DNA from: Ephydatia muelleri
Lineage: Eukaryota > Porifera > Demospongiae > Spongillida > Spongillidae
Assembly: GCA_013339895.1 (NCBI GenBank)
Contig: JABACO010000001.1
Span: 28,230,523 to 28,294,522, forward strand
Direction of reading: 5' to 3'
Length of the DNA stretch: 64,000 nucleotides
Of this stretch, positions 33,701-46,090 are shown piece after piece (within the stretch, counting starts at the first letter, position 1; every line of letters starts with the position of its first letter). The notes below the pieces were generated by a model. That model was given only the letters and a program-made list of their open reading frames with translations, did no database searches and was not told where the DNA came from. The position numbers and the translations under genes were made by a program.

Positions 33701-36700
33701 GCGATGTTCCCACATGAGTGATGTTCCCACATGAGTGATGTTCCCACATGAGTGATGTTCCCACATGAGTGATGTTCCCACATGAACGATGTTCTCCATG
33801 AGTGATGTTCCCCATGAGTGATGTTCCCCAAGAGTGATGTTCCCACACGAGTGATGTTCCCACATGAGTGATGTTCCCACATGAGTGATGTTCCCACATG
33901 AGTGATGTTCCCACATGAGTGATGTTCCCCATGAGTGATGTTCCCACATGAGTGATGTTCCCCATGAGTGATGTTCCCCATGAGCGATGTTCCCCATGAG
34001 TGATGTTCCCACATGAGTGATGTTCCCCATGAGTGATGTTCCCACATGAGTGATGTTCCCCATGAGTGATGTTCCCCATGAGTGATGTTCCCCATGAGTG
34101 ATGTTCCCACATGAGTGATGTTCCCACATGAGCGATGTTTCCACATGAGCGATGTTCCCCATGAGTGATGTTCCCACATGAGTGATGTTCCCCATGAGTG
34201 ATGTTCCCACATGAGTGATGTTCCCACATGAGTGATGTTCCCACATGAGTGATGTTCCCACATGAGTGATGTTCCCACATGAGTGATGTTCCCCATGAGT
34301 GATGTTCCCACATGAGTGATGTTCCCACATGAGTGATGTTCCCACATAAACGATGTTCTCCATGAGTGATGTTCCCCATGAGTGATGTTCCCCATGAGTG
34401 ATGTTCCCACATGAGTGATGTTCCCACATGAGCGATGTTTCCACATGAGCGATGTTCCCCATGAGTGATGTTCCCACACGAGTGATGTTCCCACATGAGT
34501 GATGTTCCCACATGAGTGATGTTCCCACATGAGTGATGTTCCCACATGAGTGATGTTCCCACATGAGTGATGTTCCCACATGAGTGATGTTCCCACATGA
34601 GTGATGTTCCCCATGAGTGATGTTCCCCATGAGTGATGTTCCCCATGAGCGATGTTCCCACATGAGTGATGTTCCCACATGAGTGATGTTCTCACATGAG
34701 TGATGTTCCCACATGAGTGATGTTCCCCATGAGTGATGTTCCCCATGAGCGATGTTCCCCATGAGCGATGTTCCCACATGAGTGATGTTCCCCATGAGTG
34801 ATGTTCCCACATGAGCGATGTTCCACATGAGTGATGTTCCCACATGAGTGATGTTCCCACATGAGCGATGTTCCCCATGAGTGATGTTCCCCATGAGCGA
34901 TGTTCCCCATGAGCGATGTTCCCCATGAGTGATGTTCCCACATGAGTGATGTTCCCCATGAGTGATGTTCCCACATGAGCGATGTTCCCCTATGAGTGAT
35001 GTTCCCACATGAGTGATGTTCCCCATGAGTGATGTTCCCCATGAGTTGTTCCCACATGAGTGATGTTCCCACATGAGTGATGTTCCCCATGAGTGATGTT
35101 CCCCATGAGTGATGTTCCCACATGAGTGATGTTCCCACATGAGTGATGTTCCCCATGAGTGATGTTCCCACATGAGTGATGTTCCCCATGAGTGATGTTC
35201 CCCATGAGTTGTTCCCACATGAGTGATGTTCCCACATGAGTGATGTTCCCCATGAGTGATGTTCCCCATGAGTGATGTTCCCACATGAGTGATGTTCCCA
35301 CATGAGTGATGTTCCCACATGAGTGATGTTCCCACATGAGTGATGTTCCCCATGAGTGATGTTCCCACATGAGTGATGTTCCCACATGAGTGATGTTCCC
35401 ACATGAACGATGTTCTCCATGAGTGATGTTCCCCATGAGTGATGTTCCCCATGAGTGATGTTCCCACACGAGTGATGTTCCCACATGAGTGATGTTCCCA
35501 CATGAGTGATGTTCCCACATGAGTGATGTTCCCACATGAGTGATGTTCCCACATGAGTGATGTTCCCACATGAGTGATGTTCCCCATGAGTGATGTTCCC
35601 ACATGAGTGATGTTCCCCATGAGTGATGTTCCCCATGAGCGATGTTCCCCATGAGTGATGTTCCCACATGAGTGATGTTCCCCATGAGTGATGTTCCCAC
35701 ATGAGTGATGTTCCCCATGAGTGATGTTCCCACATGAGTGATGTTCCCACATGAGCGATGTTTCCACATGAGCGATGTTCCCCATGAGTGATGTTCCCAC
35801 ATGAGTGATGTTCCCCATGAGTGATGTTCCCACATGAGTGATGTTCCCACATGAGTGATGTTCCCACATGAGTGATGTTCCCACATGAGTGATGTTCCCC
35901 ATGAGTGATGTTCCCACATGAGTGATGTTCCCACATGAGTGATGTTCCCACATGAACGATGTTCTCCATGAGTGATGTTCCCCATGAGTGATGTTCCCCA
36001 TGAGTGATGTTCCCCATGAGTGATGTTCCCACACGAGTGATGTTCCCACACGAGTGATGTTCCCACATGAGTGATGTTCCCACATGAGTGATGTTCCCAC
36101 ATGAGTGATGTTCCCACATGAGTGATGTTCCCACATGAGTGATGTTCCCACATGAGTGATGTTCCCACATGAGTGATGTTCCCCATGAGTGATGTTCCCC
36201 ATGAGTGATGTTCCCCATGAGCGATGTTCCCACATGAGTGATGTTCCCACATGAGTGATGTTCTCACATGAGTGATGTTCCCACATGAGTGATGTTCCCC
36301 ATGAGTGATGTTCCCCATGAGCGATGTTCCCCATGAGCGATGTTCCCACATGAGTGATGTTCCCCATGAGTGATGTTCCCACATGAGCGATGTTCCACAT
36401 GAGTGATGTTCCCACATGAGTGATGTTCCCACATGAGCGATGTTCCCCATGAGTGATGTTCCCCATGAGCGATGTTCCCCATGAGCGATGTTCCCCATGA
36501 GTGATGTTCCCACATGAGTGATGTTCCCCATGAGTGATGTTCCCACATGAGCGATGTTCCCCTATGAGTGATGTTCCCACATGAGTGATGTTCCCCATGA
36601 GTGATGTTCCCCATGAGTTGTTCCCGCATGAGTGATGTTCCCACATGAGTGATGTTCCCCATGAGTGATGTTCCCCATGAGTGATGTTCCCACATGAGTG

Positions 36701-36952
36701 ATGTTCCCACATGAGTGATGTTCCCCATGAGTGATGTTCCCACATGAGTGATGTTCCCCATGAGTGATGTTCCCCATGAGTTGTTCCCACATGAGTGATG
36801 TTCCCACATGAGTGATGTTCCCCTGAGTGATGTTCCCCATGAGTGATGTTCCCACATGAGTGATGTTCCCACATGAGTGATGTTCCCCATGAGTGATGTT
36901 CCCACATGAGTGATGTTCCCACATGAGTGATGTTCCCACATGAGTGATCTTC
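33701..36952. repeat. 16/17-bp satellite array with higher-order structure
   Basis: About 200 head-to-tail copies of two monomers, GATGTTCCCACATGAGT (17) and GATGTTCCCCATGAGT (16), mixed in a non-periodic order. Rare variants (TTCTCC, TTTCC, TTGTTCC without GATG, CCCCTATG, CACACGAG) mark long duplications: the stretch 34480-35060 reappears about 1573 bases later at 36050-36630. On the minus strand none of the usual monomer phases makes a stop, so three frames stay open, the longest about 1096 codons (36922-33632). These are not genes: the three frames give the same HHSCGNITHVGTSLMWE-like words, and there is no start context or other domain. Confidence 0.97.
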
Positions 36953-37009
36953 CAGTGGAAAATAGCACTCAGTGATCTCGCCAGCTATTATTACAGCAGT
37001 GATATGCAG

Positions 37010-37175
37010 GTGTTAATAAAGGAAGTGATGATTAATTAGGTGGCTTTAATAATGGGAGCGATGATTATAGGTGGCTTTAATAATGGGAGCGATGATTAAA
37101 GGTGGCTTTAATAATGGGAGTGATGATTAATTAGGTGGCTTTAATAATGGGAGCAATGATTATAGGTGGCTTGCA
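37010..37175. repeat. About 36-bp tandem repeat, four copies
   Basis: Unit core GGTGGCTTTAATAATGGGAG followed by CGATGATTA with small length changes. It lies right after the satellite but is unrelated to it in sequence. Confidence 0.9.
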
Positions 37176-37481
37176 CTCCTTAATACCAGTGAAGCCCATC
37201 ACTCTCATCATTTATGAGTGAGGTCACTTTAGCTAGTGTTGTATACACTGACTGTGTGTAGAGGGACATGTGTAAGTAAGTACCTTGTCATTGTCTAGAC
37301 CCCTCCGAGGTTGGGTATCTCTCGTACGCAGCACATACATATAGTTAGGATGGGTGGGGAGCACTTATTGGAGAACACAGCGTAGAGAGGTTTGGATGCG
37401 TGTATTCCCATCACACATCAGTACAAGACAATGCTTTCTCATGAGAATGAGGAACAGTGTGAAGTAGAGACTGTGTGGAGG

Positions 37482-37800
37482 GACATGTGTAGTGTGGAGG
37501 GACATGTGTAGTGTGGAGGGACATGTGTAGTGTGGAGGGACATGTGTAGTGTGGAGGGACATGTGTAGTGTGTGGAGGGACATGTGTAGTGTGGAGGGAC
37601 ATGTGTAGTGTGGAGGGACATGTGTAGTGTGGAGGGACATGTGTAGTGTGGAGGGACATGTGTAGTGTGGAGGGACATGTGTAGTGTGGAGGGACATGTG
37701 TAGTGTGGAGGGACATGTGTAGTATGGAGGGACATGTGTAGTGTGGAGGGACATGTGTAGTGTGGAGGGACATGTGTAGTGTGGAGGGACATGTGCAGTG
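37482..37800. repeat. 19-bp tandem repeat, about 17 copies
   Basis: Unit ACATGTGTAGTGTGGAGGG, nearly perfect, with one 21-bp copy near 37565 and one base change near 37724. The minus-strand frames across it (THVPPHYTCPSTLHMSL) are open in all phases by composition and are not genes. Confidence 0.95.
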
Positions 37801-38159
37801 TCTACGAACCTTAAACAGATCAATCCCCCTCAATGGGAACACATCATGCTTCGCAAGTTGATCCCTTAATACAGACAGCCGCATAATGACCACAGTGCCA
37901 CATTTCATAATTGCATCATATCCTAATAATAAAGCACAACTAATCACAAATAGACATAAGTTACAAAACACCTCCGTCTGCGCATTAATCTTAAAACCCT
38001 AGTGGTTGGAAAGCAACTGACGGTATGTGTACATGCAACCAGCTCAGCAAAAGGTCACGGCATGCAGTCACTCTTAGAATAGCCTACAAGTATAAGATCT
38101 GCATATCTCTACCACACACACATGCACATGGCTCTATGTATGCATACATGTAGCGACAT

Positions 38160-38390
38160 GCTTACAACATTGTTGGGGCATCATCAGCTCTGCCAGGATG
38201 GAAGGAGCTAGAAGCTGTGGCACAGCCATCTGATTTAGCCGATTCCCAGCAGATATATTTCCTTGAGCGATATAGGACACCATCTAGCAACACTAATTTT
38301 ATCTTTTGGGACCACAGGCACTTAAGAGTATTACTGGAATTATGTGGGCATGCCTGGGGTAAGCCCTCCTTCATCCACCTTATCATTCGG
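38160..38390 (-). pseudogene. Shard of a gypsy pol (RNase H-integrase linker)
   Basis: On the minus strand the frame reads LWSQKIKLVLLDGVLYRS then KYICWESAKSDGCATASSS. This is the linker before the integrase zinc domain in LTR elements, and it is close to the plus-strand shard at 24235-24350 (WKYVCWESAKSDRCAIASSS). Both are remnants of one family in opposite orientation. Confidence 0.6.
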
Positions 38391-39440
38391 CCAATGTCAG
38401 GGTTTGTCCACTGCAGTGCTGAACCACTACACCACTAATTGCCCAGGAACGAGTGACCTGCTTACAAAAAAGGCTCTCATTGAAAGGAAGAAAGTGAGGA
38501 AGGAGCACAGGACCACCTATCATGCAAGTGATGATGGCCTGGGTGCCGGCATGTCTCAGAATTATATTAGATTGTTAAGAAATTATATTCATAAAGCCAC
38601 ATTTGTGAACAAAACCAAGTGAGGCAAGCATGACCGACATGACTACTGCCAGTACCTCATAGTATACCAGGGCTCTGGAGTAATGCCTGATATCAGCTTG
38701 CATGTCAGGGAGCGACCGTTTGGGCATGGAAGAGAGAAGACATGCGACCATAAGGATGAGGGACAAAGGGTAGATAGTGTGTGATTGCATTTCCCGAGTG
38801 CACGATTCTGCTTTCAGATGTAGAGCTCACCATACGAGAATACCAATCACTACAAAGGTGAGCAAATGATGAAGCCATGCAGTGATTGCACTCATCAACT
38901 GGAAGCTGAAGATTGCACAACTGGTAACTACTGTAAAGCTTTGACTTTAAAATTAATTTGACCACGGTATCTAAAACAGTTATTGCTGCTCCACAGTTAT
39001 TGGCTCATGTTATATTTTGCATTAAACCACCAATGCCTAGACATCAAGCCAAGCTGATCTACTGTATTGCCTGACGTACAGATTTTGTAGCATTCTGCGT
39101 GTGCTAAATGTGACAAATGTGGCAATAGACAATGTGAGGAAAATATATGGCATCCTAGTTGACCAGCTTGATTCTACAGATAAATTACAGTAAGTGGTAT
39201 TTTATAAAAGTCTTTATCAAAATACGAAATCATTAATTTATCAGCCAGATTGACAGAGCCACCTCCTGTACGAAGCGCTGTTGTCAAGGGAAGATGCATT
39301 GATCCAGGAAGGACAGCACACAAATCCACTTCACCCAGAACCGGAGTCATATACAGGAACACCAAATTGGAGTAAAGACCATTGGAGTTTAGGATCAAGA
39401 ATAAATAGCAGTTCCTTACATAGCATAAGATATTTTAGTG
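38391..39440. other. Spacer, possibly decayed hAT body
   Basis: No domain could be read, although a hAT C-terminus begins directly after it on the plus strand. If an hAT body once stood here, it is beyond recognition by eye. Confidence 0.25.
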
Positions 39441-39560
39441 TTTCCAGCTAGTCCTGCACCAACTGAGAATGTGTTTTCCAGAGGAAGCTATGCAAACAGA
39501 AGTAGAAATAATAGAATCAAAGAGTACCAGCTTGAGCGTTTAGTGATGATGAAAGTACTG
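39441..39560 (+). pseudogene. hAT transposase C-terminal dimerisation motif
   Basis: The plus-strand translation reads FPASPAPTENVFSRGSYAN, then NNRIKEYQLERLVMMK. This is the hallmark end of hAT transposases (P-A-S-x-A-P-[ST]-E-R-x-F-S ... R-x-x-L-x-x-x-x-x-E-x-L-V). It is isolated, with no upstream zinc finger or catalytic core visible, so it is a relic. Confidence 0.7.
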
Positions 39561-41019
39561 CATACGACTAAACTATTTAAATTCTACATTGCTATGTGAT
39601 CATTTAACTAAATACCAAACTGAAGGGTAAACTTATGAAATTTATTAACTAAGCTAGTTAACTACCTTAAAAAACTTTTAACCATCCTATCATTTCCTGG
39701 AACACAAGCTGATCAACCTTGCATGTGCTCCTGTTTCTTCCTGCCAAGTGTACATCTGCCATTCAGCCACTTGACCTGGAAATTATTGCTGCATACAAGG
39801 CTCACTATTAGAGCATTAGCTGGCAACCTGGTAATGCAGCTTGATGTACGCCCGACTGAGCAGATGCTATCATTGACTCTTTGGACGCCATGATGCTAGT
39901 TCATATATCCATACATGTATACACACTACCGTTTCACGATGCGTGCATGATTGCTGCACTTGTGACCACAAGTACATGACATGTTTGGTTACTTCACTAC
40001 TGTAGTAATTATGTTTCTTCGAACACATCGGTCGGATGACTTCACTAATGCTATTTACTCCCGGAACCGGAATGTGTATCCCACATTAGTGTACTACAAC
40101 GTGTTTAAAATGCCAGTTCCATCTGCCTTTTTTCAGTTCATATAAGTATGGTTTGTTACAACCATATGTGCGAGGTAATGATGGACACACAAGATGTGCG
40201 TACACCCCAGTGCCCACCTGGGTTTGATTTCAGTATCTACATGGCTGGTTTACATGCATGTCACCGATTTGCATGTATGTAAATGTACCACATGGTATTC
40301 AGAGCGATACTTTGTAATAAGCACAACACTGACATGCATCCTACAGATGATTATATGGTTGTGTGAGAATATGCATGTACATGTATATATATGCACTTGG
40401 CGTTCAAAGAGTTAAAAAAAACTAGGTAAGTGTTTATGAAGACAGTTTAGTGTGATGCATGAATTAATTAAGTTGGTTAAGGAAATGCCAGTAGCGAGAG
40501 TGCACATCCGAATAGGGAAGTGTATTCCATTGGTTGATGGGATAAGTGGGGAGCAAAGGGATGAGATAGCGAGAGGCCGGGAGTGCATTGGAGGGGTGAG
40601 GAGGGGGTAGAAGACAGGGGATGGGGAAGAGAGAGAAAAAAAGCAAATTTATTTTTAAATTCAGTGAATTATGTGGGTACATGCACACATGAATACTTTA
40701 TAGTCACACACACAATACACACAACACTAAACACTCACTATGCTCACACTCCATATAATGCAGAGCTCACAAAGGCTATGAAGAACTAAATTATTTCAGC
40801 AAACATTCATCACATTAGTTTAACTACGAGTGTGTGTGTGGAAGGGATCTAGCAAGCATTATACTTGGCTCACAATTTTTAATTAGAATCACGGCCTTCC
40901 TGAACACAGGTCTCTCGGAAACACCCAGAGACCAGCAGAGCGTCATTACTTCTCCATTCTGCTAACAGTCTGACAGCTTACTGAGGTTTGCCCTTCCACC
41001 ATCACCGCATCCACCCTGT
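39561..41019. other. No gene recognised
   Basis: Ordinary spacer. Short frames only. Confidence 0.4.
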
Positions 41020-41390
41020 TTGTCAGAGGAGAGAGGGGAGGAAGAGAGATGGGGAAGAAATGAGAGAGAGGAGGGGAGAGAGAGGGAGGGGAGAGAGAGA
41101 GAGGGGAGCGAGAGGGAGGGGAGGGGGGGAGGGGAGAGAGAGAGGGAGGGGAGAGAGAGGGAGAGGAGAGAGAGGGATGGGAGAGAGAGGGAGGGGAGAG
41201 AGGGAGGGGAGAGAGAGGGAGGGGAGAGAGAGAGGGAGGAGAGACGAGAGGGGAGGAGGGGAGAGAGAGGGAGGGAGGGGGAGAGAGGGGGGAGAGGAGA
41301 GAGGCGAGAGAGAGAGAGGGGGAGAGAAAGGGAGAGGAGAGAGAGGGAGGGGAGAGAGAGGAAGGGAGAGAGGAGGAGCCAGTAGAGTAA
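41020..41390. repeat. GA-rich polypurine tract, about 370 bp
   Basis: Almost every base on the plus strand is G or A, built from GAGAGAGGGAGGGG-like words. Such homopurine stretches with mirror symmetry can form triplex (H-) DNA and many G-quadruplexes. Frames rich in E, R and G across it are artefacts. A weaker purine tract lies at 41640-41870. Confidence 0.95.
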
Positions 41391-41875
41391 GAGGGAGGGA
41401 TATCCCCTTTCTCAGTCATTATGCAAAGCTTTCCTCCCACTCACATATTCTACTATACATGGACCCTCATCGCCACATGGTCACATAATGTGCTTACAAC
41501 AACAGAAACATGTATTTATGCATAATGTTTTGTGCATGTGTTGTGCATATTTTGTGCATGTGTTGTGCACCTCAATTCCACCGAGTTCATGATCTCCTTG
41601 GTCACCAGCTTCTCTGCCAACCTGGTGTTGGCATTGATGGGAGAGAGAGTGCAGACAGACAGGGAAGGAGAAGAGAGGGGTAGGAAGGGACGGAGGGAGA
41701 GGGATGCGAAAGCCTCATCACTTGGTTCATTCCACTGGACAGTCTGGTGTCTTACTTGAGGGAAGGAGAAAAGGGAGGGGAGGTGAGTGAGAGAGGAAAA
41801 GAGAATAGGAAAGGGGAGGAGAGAGGAAGAGATAGGGAAGGAGAAAGTGAAAAAGGGGGGGGGGGAGAAAGATGT

Positions 41876-42000
41876 GTGTGCATACGTGTATGTGTGTGTG
41901 TGCATGTGTGCATGCGTGCATGGCACACATACACACAAACACACACACACACACACACGCAAACACACACACATACACACGCACACACACATACACACAG
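41876..42000. repeat. (GT)n joined head-on to (CA)n
   Basis: A GT run (41876-41920) is followed directly by a CA run (41923-42000) around GCATGCGTGCATGGC. The two halves are inverted copies and could form a cruciform. Confidence 0.9.
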
Positions 42001-42354
42001 CGGCAGTATAACCCTACCATAGAAGTTGGCAAATCAGCCAATGTGCCTTAGAAAACTGTCACATGTCACCATATACCAGCACGAATTCCTAATTAACCTC
42101 TCAATTATAACAAAGATATGCAATTATTGCATACCTCTAATCTGATCGGTTCCCCAAAATTCTGGTGACTTTGGACAGAATTTAGACCATACTTACGCAT
42201 CGTGGTGATGTACCACCCATGACTGTGTAACTGGGTCTGGGTACGAGACTACGAGTCAGTCAGCCATGTCAGTCACAGCGTTCTAAATGCTATAAAAGGA
42301 GTTTATAACAATGTGCTCAATATTTTTCCGCAAAATTTACATATTGTTGTTATA

Positions 42355-42659
42355 TTAAATTATAATTCAAGAAACATACATAAATTATACATGATTTATA
42401 ATTTTTAATTACATTTATTGTTCAGATAACATTACTACAACAAATATACACGAACCATACTATAAACAAATCTGTGCAGACAACCTCTACAATTGTGTTC
42501 ATTAATAACAGTACCGTAATAGCTATTCAGAATGATTCATTCCATACAACATCCCAGCAACACCCATTATCTCACCAAGCAGCATCTTTCCTTTCTTCAA
42601 TAATATTTGTTAAACACATTAAAAATATTATGGAGGTACATGCAACAGTACACGCACCC

Positions 42660-42721
<62 letters not shown>

Positions 42722-42945
42722 CAAACTATACCTTCCATCAGCAGCCAGCATGACCACCAGTTTCTTCTCCTGCCTGTGCAGAACGATGCTCTCTTTTTGA
42801 TCTTACACTTTTTTGCACTGCTATATGATATCATTTCCCACCTATAGAAATAGAAAGAGAATCACCACTGGTGCACTGTATGACCACTGGTCATGAATAG
42901 TGGTGGTCATAGACTATTTTAGACAGTGTGTAGTATAAGACCCTA
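42355..42945 (-). repeat. Dispersed repeat copy 2 (inverse of 25250-25905)
   Basis: Reading the minus strand gives the same landmarks as the copy at 25250-25905 in the same order, including the microsatellite (here CA at 42661-42719 on the plus strand). One stretch of this copy is open on the minus strand (QEKKLVVMLAADGRYSL before a GT), so a gene-derived origin cannot be excluded. Confidence 0.8.
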
Positions 42946-43395
42946 CATAATACCTCCTACCCTGATACCTGACACCACCTACATGTACAGTCCTAGCACT
43001 AAGTACACACCCAACACTCATATTACCTACACACCTCCCTCCAACACCCTTCTTAGCTAGGTACGTATCTAGGTAGAAATTGGACACGCGCTATAATTAG
43101 AACTTACTTCAAACTGCTGTCATCCCGCTAGCTCAGTAGCTGTAAACTAAGACATTTTAATTACAAGAAACACAATAAAAGGCCCCCTTACTTTGCACTC
43201 CGACTGAAGAAACATAGCTTTGCGTCTCTGCCAAAGTAGTGCTGGTTTCACCACATGCGTACCATATTTTATACATGAGCGCGACCGATACTAATCCAGC
43301 GATTGCGAGCATGAAAATATGTCAGGGAGTGTACACAAACGATGGAATGTAACTTGCAGACACACACTTCGTTTTATTCTTCTCCTGTATGTAGC
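42946..43395. other. No gene recognised
   Basis: Spacer with nothing that can be named. Confidence 0.4.
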
Positions 43396-43440
43396 TAGTA
43401 ACGAATGGCGTTTGAGCTGCTCAAACGCCATTCGTTACTA
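43396..43440. repeat. Perfect hairpin, 22-bp arms, 1-base loop
   Basis: TAGTAACGAATGGCGTTTGA... pairs exactly with its complement after a single T. Confidence 0.9.
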
Positions 43441-44124
43441 AACAGAACCAAATATAGAGGCTACATGTATGTAATTGCGGATAATTATTTCGGCCGGTGA
43501 TCGTTGGGACAAATGGTATAGCTGAGCATTACTTGATTCAGTGAAGTGATCTTTGAGTCAATTTTTTTTACCGACATGTAAGAAATATTATGGTTATGCG
43601 TCGGTAAAAGATATGAAGTAAACATGTGACGCTCATGCATGTATATGCTTTCAACAATAAGTATCACAATAAATATCGTCACTCTTGCCCTAGCGACACT
43701 GTATAGTGTCATGAGGCACTCCTTTTATCACTAAATTAAACCAATAGTTTGTCACTAAATTCCAGGGAGTGAACGTCAGTCTACGTGGGGGCCAGTAGTA
43801 CACGAGGCCGCTAGTAGTGAAGCTGCTGGTGGGGACCACTGAGGAGTCACTGTGCATGACCACACCTGTATTAGGTAGGGATTCATGTATATCGCCGGCT
43901 AATCGTATATGGCCCATACATGCACTTAATGCAACACACGTGTTCTTCGTGTGTTCCTTACTTGTTATAACTTCCGCGAAATGCATGCTGATATAAGGAG
44001 GCTGTACAAGTAGCCGACAGCGCCGTGCGAATAATAAGAAAAGTGTTTAAGTAAACGTTAAAGTAAAGAACCTGTACATGTCAGTACCAGACACGTCATC
44101 CTTGCAGGTTGTGTATAAACATTC

Positions 44125-44225
44125 AAGCGTGGAGATGCCCGTATTCATGTATATCGCTATTCGTATGGTCCATTTACGAATAGCCGGCGATATACATGAA
44201 TATGGGCATCTCCACGCTTGAATGC
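44125..44225. repeat. Foldback hairpin, about 45-bp arms
   Basis: ATTCAAGCGTGGAGATGCCC pairs with GGGCATCTCCACGCTTGAAT; the arms continue through TATTCATGTATATCGC. The motif ATTCATGTATATCGC(CGGC) also occurs alone at about 43883, so the hairpin may derive from a local repeat. Confidence 0.85.
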
Positions 44226-45067
44226 GGAAATGTATCACTTAATTGGCCAACCGTCCAATTTGTTTACATGGACCTAGGTATCCCTAGCTAATACTGGTGT
44301 GGTCATGCACGGTAAGTGGTCTTGTGTACTGTTCACGTAGACAATGTTTCCGCAACAGAAACCTCCAGACCGTATTAATTTTGCGTAAATACTCGCCATA
44401 CATGCATGCATGCTCGTGTGCATCACATGCGGAATGCGGATCCTCCACCTACACGCATGTAGTGCATTATTATGACACCTTCGCCCATGCATACTGTAAT
44501 ATGAGCAACGTTTATATTATACCTATCGGGCTGAACAGCTCCAACTCATGCAGCTGGTTCAATTCAATTGCACTCCATGCATGCATGCGATGCCAAAAGC
44601 CGGTTTACGGGGAAGGTTTACAATGTACATTTTGCATGTACCGGTACATGTTATACAGAAACCAGCTACCAGCGGGCAGAAATCTTTAAAAAGATACGAC
44701 GTGATAACTTCGTCGCATCTCTATACACATCAAAAGGCGAATTCCACACAAAAATAACACTTCAAACATAATACATCGCATTTGTGTCCACCACTATACA
44801 TTGGACAAAAATTGCCAGAGCTAGAGTCTCCGTATACATGTAATACTGCAGGGTTTGGCAATGATAATATATGGAATAAAGTGTGTAGATATAGATTTGT
44901 TGTTGTACTGTATAAGTTAATTGTATGGACCAGTCACCAAGAGTTACAAGATGAATAATATCGCAAAACGTATTCGGTGCAGAGTCCCGCCCCTCCTCCT
45001 CCACTCACTACGAAGAACGAATGACGAAGCCTAAGGAGCCAAGAACAAGACTACCAGAAAAAGCAGA

Positions 45068-45442
45068 ATGATAAAACAGAAAAAGCTTACGCAAGCTAAC
45101 GGTACAGAAAACAGAAGAACTCAAGAATCCGACACCAGAAACAAGCACGAAGCCATAAAAAAGACACCAAGAAGAGAAGGACGAAGCCTACAGACGAAGA
45201 CGGAAAAGACAAGCAGTAAGAAGACTAAGAAAAGACGGATCGCGAACAAGAACCATCAGAAGCGAAGAAGAAACAACAGGACGCAGGAAGACGAAGTAAT
45301 AACTAATCATACTCCCTCCGATACTCCATCCCCGCACTCCTCCTCTCGACGCTACCCCTCTCTCGCTTCTTCTCTCTCTCTCTCTCTCTCTCACCTCTCT
45401 TCCACCTCCCCCCCCCACATATCACATACAGTTATGTTATAG
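45068..45442 (+). other. Lysine/arginine-rich open frame (doubtful)
   Basis: A 124-codon frame with K/R/T-rich first two thirds and a serine-rich end that runs through a (TC)n stretch (45361-45392). The DNA is purine-rich and repetitive (AAGAA words), which favours long frames by chance. No domain is seen. Probably not a gene. Confidence 0.2.
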
Positions 45443-45832
45443 GTCTATTGCTCACAATATAAACTGATTTATATCATCCTCTACCCACACATCACGAGAA
45501 TTACAACACGGATCTTATCGGGACAGTCCGGGAGGATAGCGTATGTGTGAGTGTGTGGGTGTGTGGGGGGGAAGGGGGTCTCCCGATTACTTGATCTACG
45601 TTACCTGTCTACAGTACACTCAGGAAGACAGACGCAGTCCAGTACAATTAGCCAATGCTTCCTTCATCTGCTCCCCTTGGCTTTGAGCGTATATCGTAGC
45701 AAAACGTGCCCTATTATCACACGGAGGTATTGTCGCTGGCTGAGGCTTACACCATTGGCAATTTATAACGAGTGTATATAAATTACAAATAAAACAAACG
45801 GTTTGTCTGCACAGTCAGATTCTATTAATACT

Positions 45833-46090
45833 ATAAGGGACAGTTTCCGCGAAAATTGCCCCACGGTTAAATTGTTATAAAAATGCATCGCGTTTGAATC
45901 GCTATAACGGCCCAACGGATAACGCTATCGACTTCCTATTTTCAACACTTCGTACTACACCATTTCACTATGAGATGTTGAAAATAGGAAGTCGATAGCG
46001 TTATCCGTTGGGAGGTTATAGCGATTCAAACGTGATGCATTTTTATAACATTTTAACCGTGAGGCAATTTTCGCGGAAACTGTCCCATAT
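45833..46090. repeat. Foldback MITE copy B (258 bp)
   Basis: Starts TATAAGGGACAGTTTCCGCG and ends GCGGAAACTGTCCCATAT. The arms pair almost along their full length (CGTTTGAATCGCTATAAC, GGATAACGCTATCGACTTCC), so it is nearly one large hairpin. It is a compact relative of copy A. Confidence 0.85.

Noticed and set aside
33632-36922. A minus-strand frame of about 1096 codons and overlapping frames of 234 to 518 codons
   Set aside because: They lie wholly in the 16/17-bp satellite, which has no stops in any minus-strand phase. All frames give the same words and no other domain.
37365-37971. Minus-strand frames rich in THVPPHYTC
   Set aside because: Product of the 19-bp tandem repeat; the same words occur in all three phases.
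40946-41440. Long frames rich in Glu/Arg/Gly or Ser/Pro/Leu
   Set aside because: Low-complexity translation of the polypurine tract on either strand.
45068-45442. A nuclear basic protein gene
   Set aside because: The DNA is repetitive and purine-rich and runs into (TC)n; no exon borders or domain support it.
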